This document shows, one piece after another, positions 1 to 9,518 of a DNA stretch of 64,000 nt (its first letter is position 1; each line of letters opens with the position of its first letter). The translations under genes were made by a program, and so were the position numbers. A model generated the notes under the pieces. That model did not search any database and was not told the DNA's origin. It was given only the letters and a program-made list of their open reading frames with translations. Source of the DNA: an uncultured delta proteobacterium (GTDB lineage: Bacteria; Desulfobacterota; Desulfobulbia; Desulfobulbales; Desulfurivibrionaceae); assembly GCA_903869265.1 (NCBI GenBank), contig CAIPYE010000017.1, positions 62,001 to 126,000 of the forward strand, given 5' to 3'.

Positions 1-1205
1 ACCGGGGAGACCAGCAGGTCGCACTGGGCAAAGGCCTTGGCGTAATCGCCGACGATCAGGGTGCGGACCTGGGAGGCCTTTTTGTAGTAGGCGTCGTAGT
101 AGCCGGAGGAGAGGGCATAGGTGCCGATGATGATCCTTCGTTTCACCTCTTCGCCGAACCCCTTGGAGCGGCTGTGGCGGTACATCTCCAGGAGTTCGTG
201 CTGGTCGTGGTCGCGGAAGCCGTACTTGACCCCGTCGTAGCGGGCCAGGTTGGAGCTGGCCTCGGCCGGGGCGATGATGTAGTAGGCTGCCACCCCGTAC
301 TCGGTGTGGGGCAGGGAGATTTCCACGGTTTTGGCCCCGGCTTCTTGGAGCAAAGTGATCCCCTTGCGCACCGCCTGCTCCACCTCCGGGTCAAGGCCTG
401 CGCCGAAATATTCCTTTGGAATGCCAACAGTGAGTCCCTTGCAATCGGGGGTAAGGGCAGCGGTGTAATCCGGCACCTCCTGGTTGACCGAGGTGGAGTC
501 CCGCGGGTCGTAGCCGCTGATGGCATTGAGCATGATGGCGGCGTCGTGGACATCCTTGGTGAGCGGCCCGACCTGATCCAGGGACGAGGCATAGGCCAGC
601 AGGCCGAAGCGGGAGACCCTCCCATAGGTGGGCTTGATCCCGACGATCCCGCAGTGGGAGGCGGGCTGGCGGATGGAGCCGCCGGTGTCCGAGCCCAGGG
701 AGGCGATGCACTCGTCAGCCGCCACCGAGGCTGCCGAGCCGCCGCTGGAGCCGCCGCAGACATGGGCGAGGTTCCAGGGATTTTTGGGCACCCCGTAGGC
801 GCAGTTTTCGTTGGCCGAGCCCATGGCGAACTCGTCCATGCTCACCTTGCCGAGGATCACCGCGCCTTCGGCCCGTAGCTTTTCCACCACCGTGGCGTCG
901 TAGGGCGGGATGAAGGGTTCGAGGATCTTGGAGCCGGCGGTGGTGCGCAACCCCTTGGTGCAGAGGACATCCTTGATGGAGAGCGGTATGCCGCAGAGGC
1001 TTCCGCCTTCGCCTCTTTTACGCTGTTCATCAGCGGCCTCTGCCTGGGCCAGGGCTCCGTTGCGGTCCAGGGTGATATAGGCGTTGACCTTGGGCTCCAC
1101 ACCGTCGATCCGGTCGAGCACCGAACGGGTGAGCGCCAGGGAGGAGATTTCGCCCTTGGCAAGGAGATCCTGCAAGGCGTGAATGGTTAAGGCGTGGAGT
1201 TCCAT
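1..1205 (-). CDS. gatA: Glutamyl/aspartyl-tRNA amidotransferase subunit A, C-terminus cut by window edge
   Basis: Amidase subunit of GatCAB, which releases ammonia from glutamine to convert Glu-tRNA(Gln) or Asp-tRNA(Asn) into the amide forms. The minus-strand frame opens with [15 protein letters not shown] and runs unbroken for about 401 codons to the window edge; the family is about 485 residues, so the last part is missing. The amidase-signature Ser-Ser-Lys elements are visible: the Lys in SIKD, the Gly/Ser-rich [11 protein letters not shown] and [12 protein letters not shown]. The ORF track shows only shadows here because this frame has no stop inside the window. gatC lies 129 nt upstream on the same strand with a terminator-like hairpin between them. 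gatB is not in the window. Confidence 0.95.
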   Translation of the reverse strand, partial: MELHALTIHALQDLLAKGEISSLALTRSVLDRIDGVEPKVNAYITLDRNGALAQAEAADEQRKRGEGGSLCGIPLSIKDVLCTKGLRTTAGSKILEPFIPPYDATVVEKLRAEGAVILGKVSMDEFAMGSANENCAYGVPKNPWNLAHVCGGSSGGSAASVAADECIASLGSDTGGSIRQPASHCGIVGIKPTYGRVSRFGLLAYASSLDQVGPLTKDVHDAAIMLNAISGYDPRDSTSVNQEVPDYTAALTPDCKGLTVGIPKEYFGAGLDPEVEQAVRKGITLLQEAGAKTVEISLPHTEYGVAAYYIIAPAEASSNLARYDGVKYGFRDHDQHELLEMYRHSRSKGFGEEVKRRIIIGTYALSSGYYDAYYKKASQVRTLIVGDYAKAFAQCDLLVSP

Positions 1206-1265
1206 AATGTACCGTACCGCTGCTGATTTTCTAGGATGCCTGCCGCTGGCGCGGGGAGCGCCAAC

Positions 1266-1292
1266 AAAAACGGACCTCGGAAAGGAGGTCCG
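1266..1292 (-). terminator. Intrinsic terminator-like hairpin between gatC and gatA
   Basis: Read on the minus strand, CGGACCTC and GAGGTCCG form a perfect 8-bp stem around a 6-nt loop (CTTTCC), followed by TTTTTG. It lies after the gatC stop and before the gatA start, so it may attenuate or separate the two transcripts. Confidence 0.7.
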
Positions 1293-1334
1293 TAACGGGC
1301 AGGCAGCATGGCTTTGGGCCAAAGCCTGAAGCCA

Positions 1335-1619
1335 TCAAATAACCCTGGGCACCACGAAGGCCTCGCCGTTTTGCAACGGGCCGTTGGCCAGCGCCTCCTG
1401 TTGGGACAGGGATTTGCGGGTCTCGTCTTCGCGGAAGGCATTGCGGACATCCAGGGCATGAGTTGTGGGTTGAATGCTGGTGGTGTCCAGCTCGCCCAAT
1501 TTTTCCACATAGCTCAGAATGCCATCCAGCTGCAGGGTGGTTTTTTCCACCTCTGCTTCCGACAGCGAAAGCCTTGCCAGTTTGGCCACATATCGTACTT
1601 CTTCCGGGGTAATTTTCAT
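1335..1619 (-). CDS. gatC: Glutamyl/aspartyl-tRNA amidotransferase subunit C
   Basis: Small subunit that wraps and stabilises GatA in the GatCAB amidotransferase. The 94-residue product begins MKITPEEVRYVAKLARLSL and ends with the typical region containing GPLQNGEAFVVPRVI, matching the usual 90-100 residue length. The track gives a longer 122-residue frame, but its extra N-terminus is encoded by a repeat palindrome; the ATG at 1619 is the family start. No Shine-Dalgarno motif precedes this ATG, and a promoter-like pair ends only about 8 nt upstream, so the mRNA may be nearly leaderless (inference). It is followed on the same strand by gatA. Confidence 0.93.
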   Translation of the reverse strand: MKITPEEVRYVAKLARLSLSEAEVEKTTLQLDGILSYVEKLGELDTTSIQPTTHALDVRNAFREDETRKSLSQQEALANGPLQNGEAFVVPRVI

Positions 1620-1626
1620 GGTTTGT

Positions 1627-1655
1627 TTTGTAACGCATTCAGCCGGGCAAGTCAA
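1627..1655 (-). promoter_or_regulatory. Candidate sigma-70 promoter of gatC
   Basis: On the minus strand TTGACT and TACAAA are separated by 17 nt. The -10 box ends 8 nt before the gatC ATG, which would put transcription start at about 1620. A perfect palindrome of repeat family A lies immediately upstream. Confidence 0.5.
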
Positions 1656-1657
1656 TC

Positions 1658-1697
1658 GTAACCGTCCAGCAGCGCCGCTTCGCTGCTGGACGGTTAC
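1658..1697. repeat. Repeat family A, short copy (A1)
   Basis: GTAACCGTCCAGCAGCG and its exact reverse complement form 17-bp arms around a 6-nt loop. The same termini occur at 20040-20163, 23456-23508 and 58619-58741. It lies 35 nt past the stop of the REC/HD-GYP gene and just upstream of the gatC promoter. Confidence 0.9.
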
Positions 1698-1732
1698 AGT
1701 CAAGCCCAGACGGTATTGGAAGAGTGCAGAGA

Positions 1733-2791
1733 TCAGCTTGTGCCCATTTTTGCCTGGTTTTCGAGAACATCGGTAAAGACCCGCACCACCTCGGGGTCAA
1801 ACTGGCTCCCGGCGCAACGGTGCAGCTCGGCAATGGCCCCCTTGAGTTCCAGGTTCTGCTTGTAGCTGCGTTTGGAGGTCATGGCGTCATAGCTGTCCGC
1901 CACGGTGATGATCCTGGTCAACAGGTTCAGGTCGCTGCCGCCCAGACCGTCGGGATAGCCCTTGCCGTCCATGCGCTCGTGGTGGTGGCGGACGATGAAC
2001 AGCTCCTTCTGCATAAAGGCAAGGGGCTTGATGATGTTGGCCCCGATCTCCGGATGTTTTTTCATCAGGAGCCATTCTTCATCGGTGAGCGGCCCGGGTT
2101 TGCGGATGTAGCTGACATCCACCACCAGCTTGCCGATGTCGTGCACCTTGCAGGCCCGCTCCAGCACAGTCATATCGTCCTGGCCCAGGCGCAGGGCCTG
2201 GCCGATGCTCATGGCATGCAGGGTGACCCGGGTGGTGTGGCCGGCGGTGTACATGTCCTTTTCTTCCAGGGCGGTTTGCAGGGTGAGCATGGTGTTTAAG
2301 GCGGAGATTTCCAGGTTCTCGTTGTACTCTTCCAGCTGGCGGTTTTTGTCCGCCAGTTCCCGGGTTTTGTTGCGCACCTCGGTTTCGAGATTTTCCTTGT
2401 AGGCCTTCTCCTGAACGACGTACATTCGTTTTTCAATGGCCCGTTTGATCTTGATGTTGAAGATGTCCAGGTCTTCGATGGGCTTGGGGATGAAGTCGTA
2501 GGCCCCCAGGTTGATGGCCTTGACTGCGTACTCCATGGAGCCCGCGCCGGTGAGGAAGATCACCGGAATCCCGTAATTGCGGTCGTTGATGAGTTTGAGA
2601 GTTTCAAACCCGTCCAAGCCGGGCATGTTGATGTCGAGGATGATGAGATCAAAATCCGCGTTCAGGGCTGTCAGGGCCTCTTCGCCGCTGGCGCAGGGCA
2701 CGACCGTGTGGCCGAACATGGAAAGGATTTTGTAGACGGCCTCCCGAACCAGGGTGTCGTCGTCGGCGATGAGGATTTTTGCCTGTGCCAT
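1733..2791 (-). CDS. Response regulator with HD-GYP domain (c-di-GMP phosphodiesterase)
   Basis: Cytoplasmic two-component output protein of 352 residues. An N-terminal receiver domain (about 4-120) has the acidic pocket DDD and the phospho-acceptor Asp53 in ILDINMPG, with the late Lys in IPKPI. A coiled-coil linker (about 135-175) leads to an HD-GYP domain with HDIGKL and the diagnostic HHHERMDGKGYPDGL. Proteins with an intact HD-GYP signature usually hydrolyse cyclic di-GMP; activity here is inferred from motifs. No partner kinase is adjacent, although kinases occur elsewhere in the window. The gene starts 87 nt after the HDAC-like gene on the same strand. Confidence 0.9.
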   Translation of the reverse strand: MAQAKILIADDDTLVREAVYKILSMFGHTVVPCASGEEALTALNADFDLIILDINMPGLDGFETLKLINDRNYGIPVIFLTGAGSMEYAVKAINLGAYDFIPKPIEDLDIFNIKIKRAIEKRMYVVQEKAYKENLETEVRNKTRELADKNRQLEEYNENLEISALNTMLTLQTALEEKDMYTAGHTTRVTLHAMSIGQALRLGQDDMTVLERACKVHDIGKLVVDVSYIRKPGPLTDEEWLLMKKHPEIGANIIKPLAFMQKELFIVRHHHERMDGKGYPDGLGGSDLNLLTRIITVADSYDAMTSKRSYKQNLELKGAIAELHRCAGSQFDPEVVRVFTDVLENQAKMGTS

Positions 2792-2878
2792 GCTGAATGG
2801 GTCCTTTAAGGGTGTGTGTACAGTCGTGGCCTGAAAAAGGCCGCAACCACACTCTTTTTTTATAACACAGAGTTTCCC

Positions 2879-3922
2879 CTAAAAAGTCCAGTATTTTTTT
2901 GCCACAGCCACGGCAGCATCCAGTGCGGACAGGTCCCTTTTTGCCTGGGCCAGGGCGGTAAACGCCTCGGGCGCAAGCCCTCCCCCCCCTGCCATTTCAT
3001 GGAGGCTGGCCAGCACGCCGTCGGCAAGGCCGTGCAGATTGTAGCCCCCCTCCAGCGCCAACACCAGGCGTCCATCGCACAGCTCCGCCGCCAGATCGAC
3101 CATAGCCCTGGTCATATAGGCAAAGCCGGCGGTGGTGACACCCATGGCGCCAAGGGGGTCTGAGACATGGGTGTCATAGCCGGCGGAGATCATGATGCAG
3201 TCCGGCCTGTACTGGCGGGCCACCGGGGCAACAAGCTCGTCCAGAATCCGGGCAAAGTCCTGGTCGCCCTGGCCGCCGGGCAGCGGCACATTGAGGGTAT
3301 AGCCCTCGCCCTTGCCTGTGCCGACCTCCTTGAGGGAACCGGTTCCCGGATAATGCGGGTACTGGTGGGTGGAGCAGTAGAGCACCTGGTCGGTATCGTA
3401 AAAAGAGTGCTGGGTGCCGTTGCCGTGGTGCAGATCCCAATCGAAGATGAAGATTCGCTCCATGCCGAGCTGTTTCAGCCCGTAGCGGGCGCCGATGGCA
3501 ATATTGTTGAACAGGCAGAAGCCCTTGGCCTGGTCCGCTTCGGCATGGTGTCCGGGCGGGCGCACCAGGGCTGCGGCATTGTCGGCCTGGCCTGCGGCCA
3601 CCATCTTGAGGCCGGTGATCACCGCGCCTGCCGCGAGCACCGCCGCCTCGTAGGAGCGGGGCGAGGTGTGGGTATCCGGATCGAGCACGTCGAACTGCTT
3701 GCCCGCTGTCTCGGCCACCCGGTCGATGTGGGCGGCAGTGTGGTTTGCGGCCAGATCACCGTAGCTGGCAGGCTCGCATTCGGGAAAGAAAAAGGCATCG
3801 GTAGCTTCCCGGGCAAGGGCCTGGTAGATGGCGGTGAGGCGCTCCGGGCTTTCCACATGGCCGTAGCCCGGGTCGTGTTCCAGAAAGAGCGGGTCTTTCA
3901 GGACCGCAGTTTTTTGGCGCAT
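2879..3922 (-). CDS. Histone deacetylase family (AcuC/HDAC-like) amidohydrolase
   Basis: Zinc-dependent deacetylase of the HDAC/acetoin-utilisation/acetylpolyamine amidohydrolase superfamily, 347 residues. Visible hallmarks are YGHVESPERL near the N-terminus, the charge-relay RPPGHHAE, the metal ligands in FDWDLHHGNGTQ, the SAGYDTHVSDPLG loop and LEGGYN near the C-terminus. The bacterial substrate (acetyl-lysine, polyamine or other) cannot be told from sequence. Its ATG overlaps the end of the upstream 5-formyl-THF cyclo-ligase gene by 25 nt, so the two are probably co-transcribed and translationally coupled. Confidence 0.9.
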   Translation of the reverse strand: MRQKTAVLKDPLFLEHDPGYGHVESPERLTAIYQALAREATDAFFFPECEPASYGDLAANHTAAHIDRVAETAGKQFDVLDPDTHTSPRSYEAAVLAAGAVITGLKMVAAGQADNAAALVRPPGHHAEADQAKGFCLFNNIAIGARYGLKQLGMERIFIFDWDLHHGNGTQHSFYDTDQVLYCSTHQYPHYPGTGSLKEVGTGKGEGYTLNVPLPGGQGDQDFARILDELVAPVARQYRPDCIMISAGYDTHVSDPLGAMGVTTAGFAYMTRAMVDLAAELCDGRLVLALEGGYNLHGLADGVLASLHEMAGGGGLAPEAFTALAQAKRDLSALDAAVAVAKKYWTF

Positions 3923-4506
3923 GGCGTAGTTCTCCTGATATGGATGGTGCGGGTTTCGGTAATGAGATAGTCGAGCTGCTGATCGTGGCTTTCAAGGGGC
4001 ACCGCCGCAACGACCTGGAGATCAAAGGCCAGGCCGATCCGCAGGGCCTGGGGCGCTGCCCCCTGCAAAAAGCGGTCATAATAGCCGCCGCCGTATCCCA
4101 GCCGTCCTCCGTGAACGTCAAAGACACTGCCCGGCACCAACACCACCTCGATGGAGGCCGGGTCCACCAGAGGCAGGGTTTGCAACGGCTCTGGAATGGA
4201 GCAGTAGCCGGGGGCAAGATCCCGACTTACATCAGTGATGGCAGGGGCCAGCAGCCGGTGTTCCGCAGGCAGGGTCAGGGGCACGCTTATGGTCACGCCC
4301 CTGCTCAGGCAATGCGCGATCAGGGGCAGGGTCTCCACCTCGCTGCGGAAGCTGACATAGGTAAAAACGCTGCGGCAGGCGCTAAACGCCGGCAGGGCCA
4401 GGAGGCGGTCGGTGATGGCCCGGCTTTTTTCCTGCCGTTCTTCCGCGAGCAGGGTATCGCGGGCGGCAAGGATCTGTGTGCGCAGGGTGGCTCTTTCTTT
4501 TGCCAT
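3898..4506 (-). CDS. 5-formyltetrahydrofolate cyclo-ligase
   Basis: ATP-dependent conversion of 5-formyl-THF to 5,10-methenyl-THF in one-carbon metabolism (family also called YgfA or MTHFS). The signature GGRLGYGGGYYDRFL is present, as are the N-terminal basic/ATP-binding region and YVSFRSEVET. About 202 residues, normal for the family. The track start (4524) is six codons further out; ATG 4506 is preferred because AGGAG lies 5 nt upstream of it. The 3' end overlaps the HDAC-like gene. Confidence 0.9.
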   Translation of the reverse strand: MAKERATLRTQILAARDTLLAEERQEKSRAITDRLLALPAFSACRSVFTYVSFRSEVETLPLIAHCLSRGVTISVPLTLPAEHRLLAPAITDVSRDLAPGYCSIPEPLQTLPLVDPASIEVVLVPGSVFDVHGGRLGYGGGYYDRFLQGAAPQALRIGLAFDLQVVAAVPLESHDQQLDYLITETRTIHIRRTTPCAKKLRS

Positions 4507-4653
4507 TTTTCTCCTTTGGTTCAATGGTTCTAGTTATAACGCAACAACGCACAGACGCTAAGATTTTTGTTTTGCCCTTTGCGCCCATTGAGCTTGTGCT
4601 GTATATTGAAGGAAATCATTAAATTCCAGATGGGAATTCAGGGAGATCAGTGC

Positions 4654-7600
4654 ATGTTTGAAGAATGGCAACGTTTGGAGCAGGACGGAACCCCGGTGTA
4701 TGTGCAGCCGGAAAAGCCGGACTGGTTCGTGCCGGATCAGGAGGCGGACTGCCTGTTGCAGGAGCTGCAACAGGGGAAAGGTTCCGCTGCGGACAAAGCG
4801 CTTTTTGAAAAAGATTTGGGCGGCAGGATGCTGGCGGCCCAGCGACTTGTCTCCCAGCTTGTTGCCGAACCAGCCTCTCCGTATCCAGGTCGTCACCCAT
4901 TGCTCGCTCTGCATAGTCTGAAGGAATGCTGGTTTCACCTCACCGACCGCTGCAATCTGGCCTGTCGCCATTGCCTCTTTGCCTCCTCCCCGGCCCAGGC
5001 TGCCACCCTGTCTCTGGAGGACCTGGCCCAAGGGATCGCCGAGGCCAAGGCGTTGGGCTGCACCCTCTTTTATTTCACCGGGGGCGAACCCTTTGTCTAT
5101 CCGGGTTTTGGCGCGATGGTGGCCGAACTGCTTAGTGATCCAAAGATCCATGTGGTGGTATTGAGCAATGGCCTGCTGGTCCGGGAGCATCTTGCCGAGC
5201 TGGCGGCCCTGCCCAGGGAGCGCTTCCACCTCCAGCTCAGCCTGGATGGCTTGGCGGAGCAGCATGAGGCGCTGCGGGGGAAAGGGACCTTTACCGGGTT
5301 GCTGGACAGCCTGGGGTTGCTCAGAGAATTGGGTTTCCCCCTTACCCTGTCCGTGGCGGTGAACCGAGACAATGTGGGCGAATTGGCCGAGATTGTCGCC
5401 CTTGCAGTCGAGCAGGGGATCGGCAATATTCACCTGCTCTGGCATTTTGTCCGGGGCAAGGGCAGCCCGGAGCAGTTTGTCGCTCCGGCCCTGATCCTCC
5501 CCCAACTGATCCGGGCCCAGGAGATGGCGGAAAAATGCGGGGTGCGCATCGACAATGTGGAAACTCTGCGCAGCCAGGTGTTCAGCACCCCCGGCACCCG
5601 GCACGACCTGTCCAACACAGCCTGGGAGTCGCTGGCTGTGGGGCCGGACGGGCTGATCTATCCCTCCCCTGCCCTGGTGGGCATCGCTGATTTGGCCTGC
5701 GGCACACTGGGCGACGGTCTGGAAACGGTGTGGCACCAGAGTCCGGTTTTGGAGAAGATCCGCAAGGCAACCCTTGCGGCGAGCGAGGTCTACCAGGCCA
5801 ATCCCCTGCGTTTTTTGGTGGGCGGCGGCGATCTGGACCACAGCTACCTGGCCGGCGGCGCCCTGGTCGGGCATGATCCCTATGTTGCGCTGTATAACGG
5901 ACTGGCCCTTTGGCTGATCAGTCGGCAGGCCCGCCAATACCCCAGCCGGGCCAAGGGTGAGATCCTGCTCCGCATGGGCGAGGTGCGCCACGACTGCCCG
6001 GACACCGGTCAGGAGGTGGCGCTTACCCATTGCAACTGCGTGATCTCCTTGGCCGAGGACCAGGGGCATGCCACGGTGCGGGAGTTTTATGGCCGCGCAG
6101 CGCTCACTGCCAACGAGGAGATCGTCAACCCCTTTGCCCCGGATCAGGCCCTGGCCAATTTCATCCCGGCGGATTCCCGGAAAAAATCCTACGGCTGCGG
6201 CAGCCCGGTCAAGGATGCCGAGCCGCAGCCCGGCGAGGTCCTGGTGGACCTGGGAAGCGGCAGCGGGGTCGAGTGTTTCATGGCTGCAGCCCAGGTGGGG
6301 CCGTCTGGGAGGGTGATCGGCATCGACATGACCGAGGAGATGCTCCATCTGGCCGAGGTGGCCAAGGCAACGGTGGCCAGCAGGTTGGGTTATGACAATG
6401 TGGAGTTCAAAAAGGGCTTTCTCGAAGACATCCCCCTGGAGGATGCCACTGCCAGTGTGGTGATCTCCAACTGCGTGATAAACTTAAGCCCGGACAAGCG
6501 GCAAACCCTGCACGAGATCTTTCGGATCTTAAAGCCCGGCGGCAGGCTGGTGGTGTCCGACATTGTCACCGACGACACCATCCCGGTGGCCATCAAAAAT
6601 AATGAGCAGTTCCGGGGCGAATGTCTGGGCGGGGCGATGCAGCAGGAGGCTCTGCTGGGTATGCTCCGGGGGGCCGGTTTTGTCGGGGTCAGCCTGGTCA
6701 AGCGCTTCCCCTACCGGATCGAAGGCGATACCCGGTTTTATTCCCTGACCTTCCGGGCCTATAAACCGGAAGAGGCGCGGAAGGTGGAGGTCATCTACCG
6801 GGGGCCGTTTGCCGCGGTGTGGACGGAAAGCGGGGGTATGCTGTTCAAGGGGAGGCGCGCAACGGTGGACTTAAGCGAGGCGGAAAGTCTGGCCGAGTCC
6901 TTGTTTGTCCTTGATGCTCAGGGGGCAGTGGCCAACCTGGCCATGGAGAATAGCTGCTGCGCCTCGCCAGCCGGAGCAGAAATTCCTCTGCTCCAGTCCA
7001 GCGGCTGTTGCACCGGCGGGCAGGATGAGCCTGCGCCGCGCAAGATCGTTTCCCTCCCCCCCCTGCGCCAGCCGGTGAACGGTCGATATCCGTCGGGCTG
7101 CATGGTCTGCGGCAAGGAGATCGGCTATCTCGCCCATGAGCGGGAGGTGGCCTGCCATTATTGCGGCGGAATCAAGAAAACCAATGCGGTCTGTGTTGGG
7201 GGCCATTATATCTGCGATGGTTGCCACCAACAGGACGGCCTTTCCGCCATCCGACTGTTGTGCACCGAAACCAAAGAGCAGGACATGCTGATCCTTTTGG
7301 ATACGATCCGACGCCATCCGGCCATTTCCCTGCACGGTCCGGAGCACCATGCCATGGTGCCGGGCATCATCCTGGCCACCTACCGGAACCTGGGCGGCAG
7401 AATCAGCCGGGAAGACATCCTCACCGGCATCGAGCGGGGCAGCAAGGTGCCGGGCGGGGTCTGCGGTTTTTGGGGCAACTGCGGGGCCGCGGCTGGGGTG
7501 GGCATTGCCTTCAGCGTCCTGCTTGCGGCCACGCCGCTGACTCCCAAACCTCGCCAGCAGGTGCAGGAGATCACCTCCCGGGTGCTGGGCGAGATCGCGC

Positions 7601-7803
7601 TGACCCAAGGGGCGCGCTGCTGCCAGCGGGAAACGGTTACGGCTTTAAGGGAAGCGGCGCTTCTCTCCCACCGCCTTCTGCCCGTGTCGCTCCTGGCCGA
7701 AGCTGATTTTGTCTGCAAGCAGTTTTCCGCCAACCGGGAATGTATAGGGGGCCAGTGCCCTTTGTGGGGCAAGGCGGAATTCCGTGTGGGCGGTGTACAA
7801 TGA
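4654..7803 (+). CDS. Radical SAM / ArsM-like methyltransferase / DUF5714-like fusion protein
   Basis: A 1049-residue multidomain protein. Residues about 90-390 are a radical SAM domain with the cluster motif CNLACRHC and FTGGEPF. A middle segment holds HCNC. Residues about 520-710 are an SAM methyltransferase closest in pattern to arsenite methyltransferase: [35 protein letters not shown] and ECLGGAM, where the last two Cys match conserved arsenic-binding positions of that family. A linker contains vicinal pairs NSCC and SGCC. The C-terminal part (about 830-1045) has MVCGKE, CHYCGG and CDGCHQ and resembles DUF5714. An organoarsenic or organoselenium-type product is inference. ATG 4654 is chosen over 4567 because of GGGAG 8 nt upstream. 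The stop overlaps the TVP38 gene (ATGA). Confidence 0.85.
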   Translation: MFEEWQRLEQDGTPVYVQPEKPDWFVPDQEADCLLQELQQGKGSAADKALFEKDLGGRMLAAQRLVSQLVAEPASPYPGRHPLLALHSLKECWFHLTDRCNLACRHCLFASSPAQAATLSLEDLAQGIAEAKALGCTLFYFTGGEPFVYPGFGAMVAELLSDPKIHVVVLSNGLLVREHLAELAALPRERFHLQLSLDGLAEQHEALRGKGTFTGLLDSLGLLRELGFPLTLSVAVNRDNVGELAEIVALAVEQGIGNIHLLWHFVRGKGSPEQFVAPALILPQLIRAQEMAEKCGVRIDNVETLRSQVFSTPGTRHDLSNTAWESLAVGPDGLIYPSPALVGIADLACGTLGDGLETVWHQSPVLEKIRKATLAASEVYQANPLRFLVGGGDLDHSYLAGGALVGHDPYVALYNGLALWLISRQARQYPSRAKGEILLRMGEVRHDCPDTGQEVALTHCNCVISLAEDQGHATVREFYGRAALTANEEIVNPFAPDQALANFIPADSRKKSYGCGSPVKDAEPQPGEVLVDLGSGSGVECFMAAAQVGPSGRVIGIDMTEEMLHLAEVAKATVASRLGYDNVEFKKGFLEDIPLEDATASVVISNCVINLSPDKRQTLHEIFRILKPGGRLVVSDIVTDDTIPVAIKNNEQFRGECLGGAMQQEALLGMLRGAGFVGVSLVKRFPYRIEGDTRFYSLTFRAYKPEEARKVEVIYRGPFAAVWTESGGMLFKGRRATVDLSEAESLAESLFVLDAQGAVANLAMENSCCASPAGAEIPLLQSSGCCTGGQDEPAPRKIVSLPPLRQPVNGRYPSGCMVCGKEIGYLAHEREVACHYCGGIKKTNAVCVGGHYICDGCHQQDGLSAIRLLCTETKEQDMLILLDTIRRHPAISLHGPEHHAMVPGIILATYRNLGGRISREDILTGIERGSKVPGGVCGFWGNCGAAAGVGIAFSVLLAATPLTPKPRQQVQEITSRVLGEIALTQGARCCQRETVTALREAALLSHRLLPVSLLAEADFVCKQFSANRECIGGQCPLWGKAEFRVGGVQ

Positions 7804-8489
7804 AGCCGTTGATTGCCCCCAAAAAAGGAATTGGCAAGGCCATTGTTTTTGCCCTGTTTCTTGCCGCAATGATCACCCTGTTCCGCTTTACCCCGGTGCG
7901 GCAATACATCTCCCCCGACTATCTGCGAGGTCTGGTGAACTCCTTTGGCCCCTGGGGACCGCTGGTCTTCGTGCTCCTCTATGCCGGGGGCATCTGCCTT
8001 TTTCTCCCTGCCACCCTGTTCACCGGCCTTGGCGCCCTGTTGTTCGGCACCCTGTACGGTTTTCTCTACAACGAGCTGGGCGCATTGCTCGGGGCTTCCC
8101 TGGCTTTTTTCATCGGCCGCTACCTGGGCCGGGATTTTGCCGCGGGCCTGATCGGCGACCGGCTGAAAAAGTACGATGACCGCATCGCAGCCAACGGCTT
8201 TGCCACGGTGCTCTATCTGCGGTTGGTTTTTTTCCCCTTTACCCCGCTCAACTTCGGCATGGGGTTGACCAGGGTGACCTTCAGGGAGTATTTCTTCGGC
8301 ACCCTGCTCGGCATCATTGCCGGAGGCTTTGTCCTCACCTTTTTCTTCGCCACCCTGGCCGAGGCCTGGAGATCCGGCGACTGGCGGCAACTGGTGGGCT
8401 GGAAGGGTGCGTTCTCCCTGGCGCTCTTTGTCGGCTCCTTCTACATCCCCGTGGTGATCCGGAAAATTAAGCCCGAGGGTGCAGGTTGA
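7800..8489 (+). CDS. TVP38/TMEM64 (SNARE-associated/DedA-like) membrane protein
   Basis: Inner-membrane protein of 229 residues with several hydrophobic spans and the family core GALLGASLAFFIGRYLGRDF followed by RLVFFPFTPLNFGMGLTRV. Members are poorly characterised; some relatives act in lipid scrambling or sit beside metal or metalloid detoxification genes. The track start at 7740 lies inside the preceding gene; ATG 7800 overlaps that gene's TGA in an ATGA arrangement, implying translational coupling with the radical SAM/ArsM-like fusion. A transport or efflux role linked to that enzyme is possible but unproven. Confidence 0.88.
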   Translation: MKPLIAPKKGIGKAIVFALFLAAMITLFRFTPVRQYISPDYLRGLVNSFGPWGPLVFVLLYAGGICLFLPATLFTGLGALLFGTLYGFLYNELGALLGASLAFFIGRYLGRDFAAGLIGDRLKKYDDRIAANGFATVLYLRLVFFPFTPLNFGMGLTRVTFREYFFGTLLGIIAGGFVLTFFFATLAEAWRSGDWRQLVGWKGAFSLALFVGSFYIPVVIRKIKPEGAG

Positions 8490-8504
8490 GAAAGGAGTTG
8501 AGCC

Positions 8505-9329
8505 ATGCCTGAACTGCCGGAAGTGGAAGTGGTCTGTCAAGGGCTTGCCCCCCTGGTGCTCAAGCGCAAAATTCTTTCGGTTTCCTTTAGCAACAAAAGG
8601 TTGCGTAAGCCTTTTCCCAGGGCCAAGATGTATCGCCACGTTGAAGGCGCCTTTATTCTGGGGGTGGAGCGTCGCGCCAAATACATCCTCCTGCGTCTGA
8701 CCGGCAAGGCCGTCATGTTGTTCCACCTTGGCATGACCGGCAAGATAGGCCTCTTTGCCCGCGAGATCCCCCGCCGTAAGCACGATCATCTCCGTTTTCT
8801 GCTGGATAACGGCAAGGAGATGCGCTTTAACGATGTGCGGAGGTTCGGCTGTGTCGAGGTATATTCGGAAAAAGAGCTGCGGGAGAACGATCCCTTTGCC
8901 GGATTGGGGGTGGAGCCTTTTTCCGAGGATTTTTCTGCCGACTATCTGCTGAAAAAGGCGCGGGGCAAGAGGCAGCCGGTGAAAAGCTTTCTTATGGATA
9001 ATGGGGTGGTGGTGGGGTTAGGCAATATCTACGCCAACGAGACCCTCTTTGCCGCCTGCACCCATCCGCAAACACCGGTCAACCGGCTGTTAAAGATGGA
9101 TTGGCAGCTCATTGTTAAAAAAAGTCGGCATATTCTCAAAAAAGCCATTGCCATGGGAGGCTCCACCATCTCCGATTACGAGAACGTCAGCGGCGAGGCC
9201 GGATATTTTCAGCTGGAGCTTACGGTGTATGGTCGGCAGGGCCAGCCCTGCCTCCGTTGCGGCCAGGCGATCGAGCGCAGCGTCTTGGGTGGGCGGGCTA
9301 CTTTTTGCTGTCCTTTTTGCCAAAAATAA
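8505..9329 (+). CDS. mutM: Formamidopyrimidine-DNA glycosylase
   Basis: Base-excision repair enzyme removing 8-oxoguanine and formamidopyrimidines and cutting the abasic site. It begins MPELPEVEVV, giving the catalytic N-terminal Pro and Glu after Met removal. Further marks are FHLGMTGK, DVRRFG, the helix-two-turn-helix LGNIYANE and a C-terminal zinc finger with CLRC and CPFC. At 274 residues it is full length. It follows the TVP38 gene by 15 nt with a GGAG-type ribosome site, suggesting one operon with the upstream genes. Confidence 0.95.
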   Translation: MPELPEVEVVCQGLAPLVLKRKILSVSFSNKRLRKPFPRAKMYRHVEGAFILGVERRAKYILLRLTGKAVMLFHLGMTGKIGLFAREIPRRKHDHLRFLLDNGKEMRFNDVRRFGCVEVYSEKELRENDPFAGLGVEPFSEDFSADYLLKKARGKRQPVKSFLMDNGVVVGLGNIYANETLFAACTHPQTPVNRLLKMDWQLIVKKSRHILKKAIAMGGSTISDYENVSGEAGYFQLELTVYGRQGQPCLRCGQAIERSVLGGRATFCCPFCQK

Positions 9330-9518
9330 GGGGGAAATGGCGTTTTTTTCTTTGGATGTGTATATTTTCCCTTTACTCAGGCGAGGAGCGGATGTATAAA
9401 AGTCATATTTGTCACCCCCTGACCGAGGGAAGAGTTGGCTGGGTGATCCAGGAGTGATCACTACCAAGCGTAATGCGCAATGTCGCAATTATTAAAACAC
9501 AAAGAGAGGAAGAGAACC

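Noticed and set aside
4558-6348. 596-residue minus-strand ORF and similar long antisense frames (7380-8789, 23682-25040, 43894-45441, 48905-50182, 58816-60222)
   Set aside because: They lie opposite genes with clear family motifs, have His/Gln/Gly-rich composition typical of GC-rich shadow frames, and show no domains.
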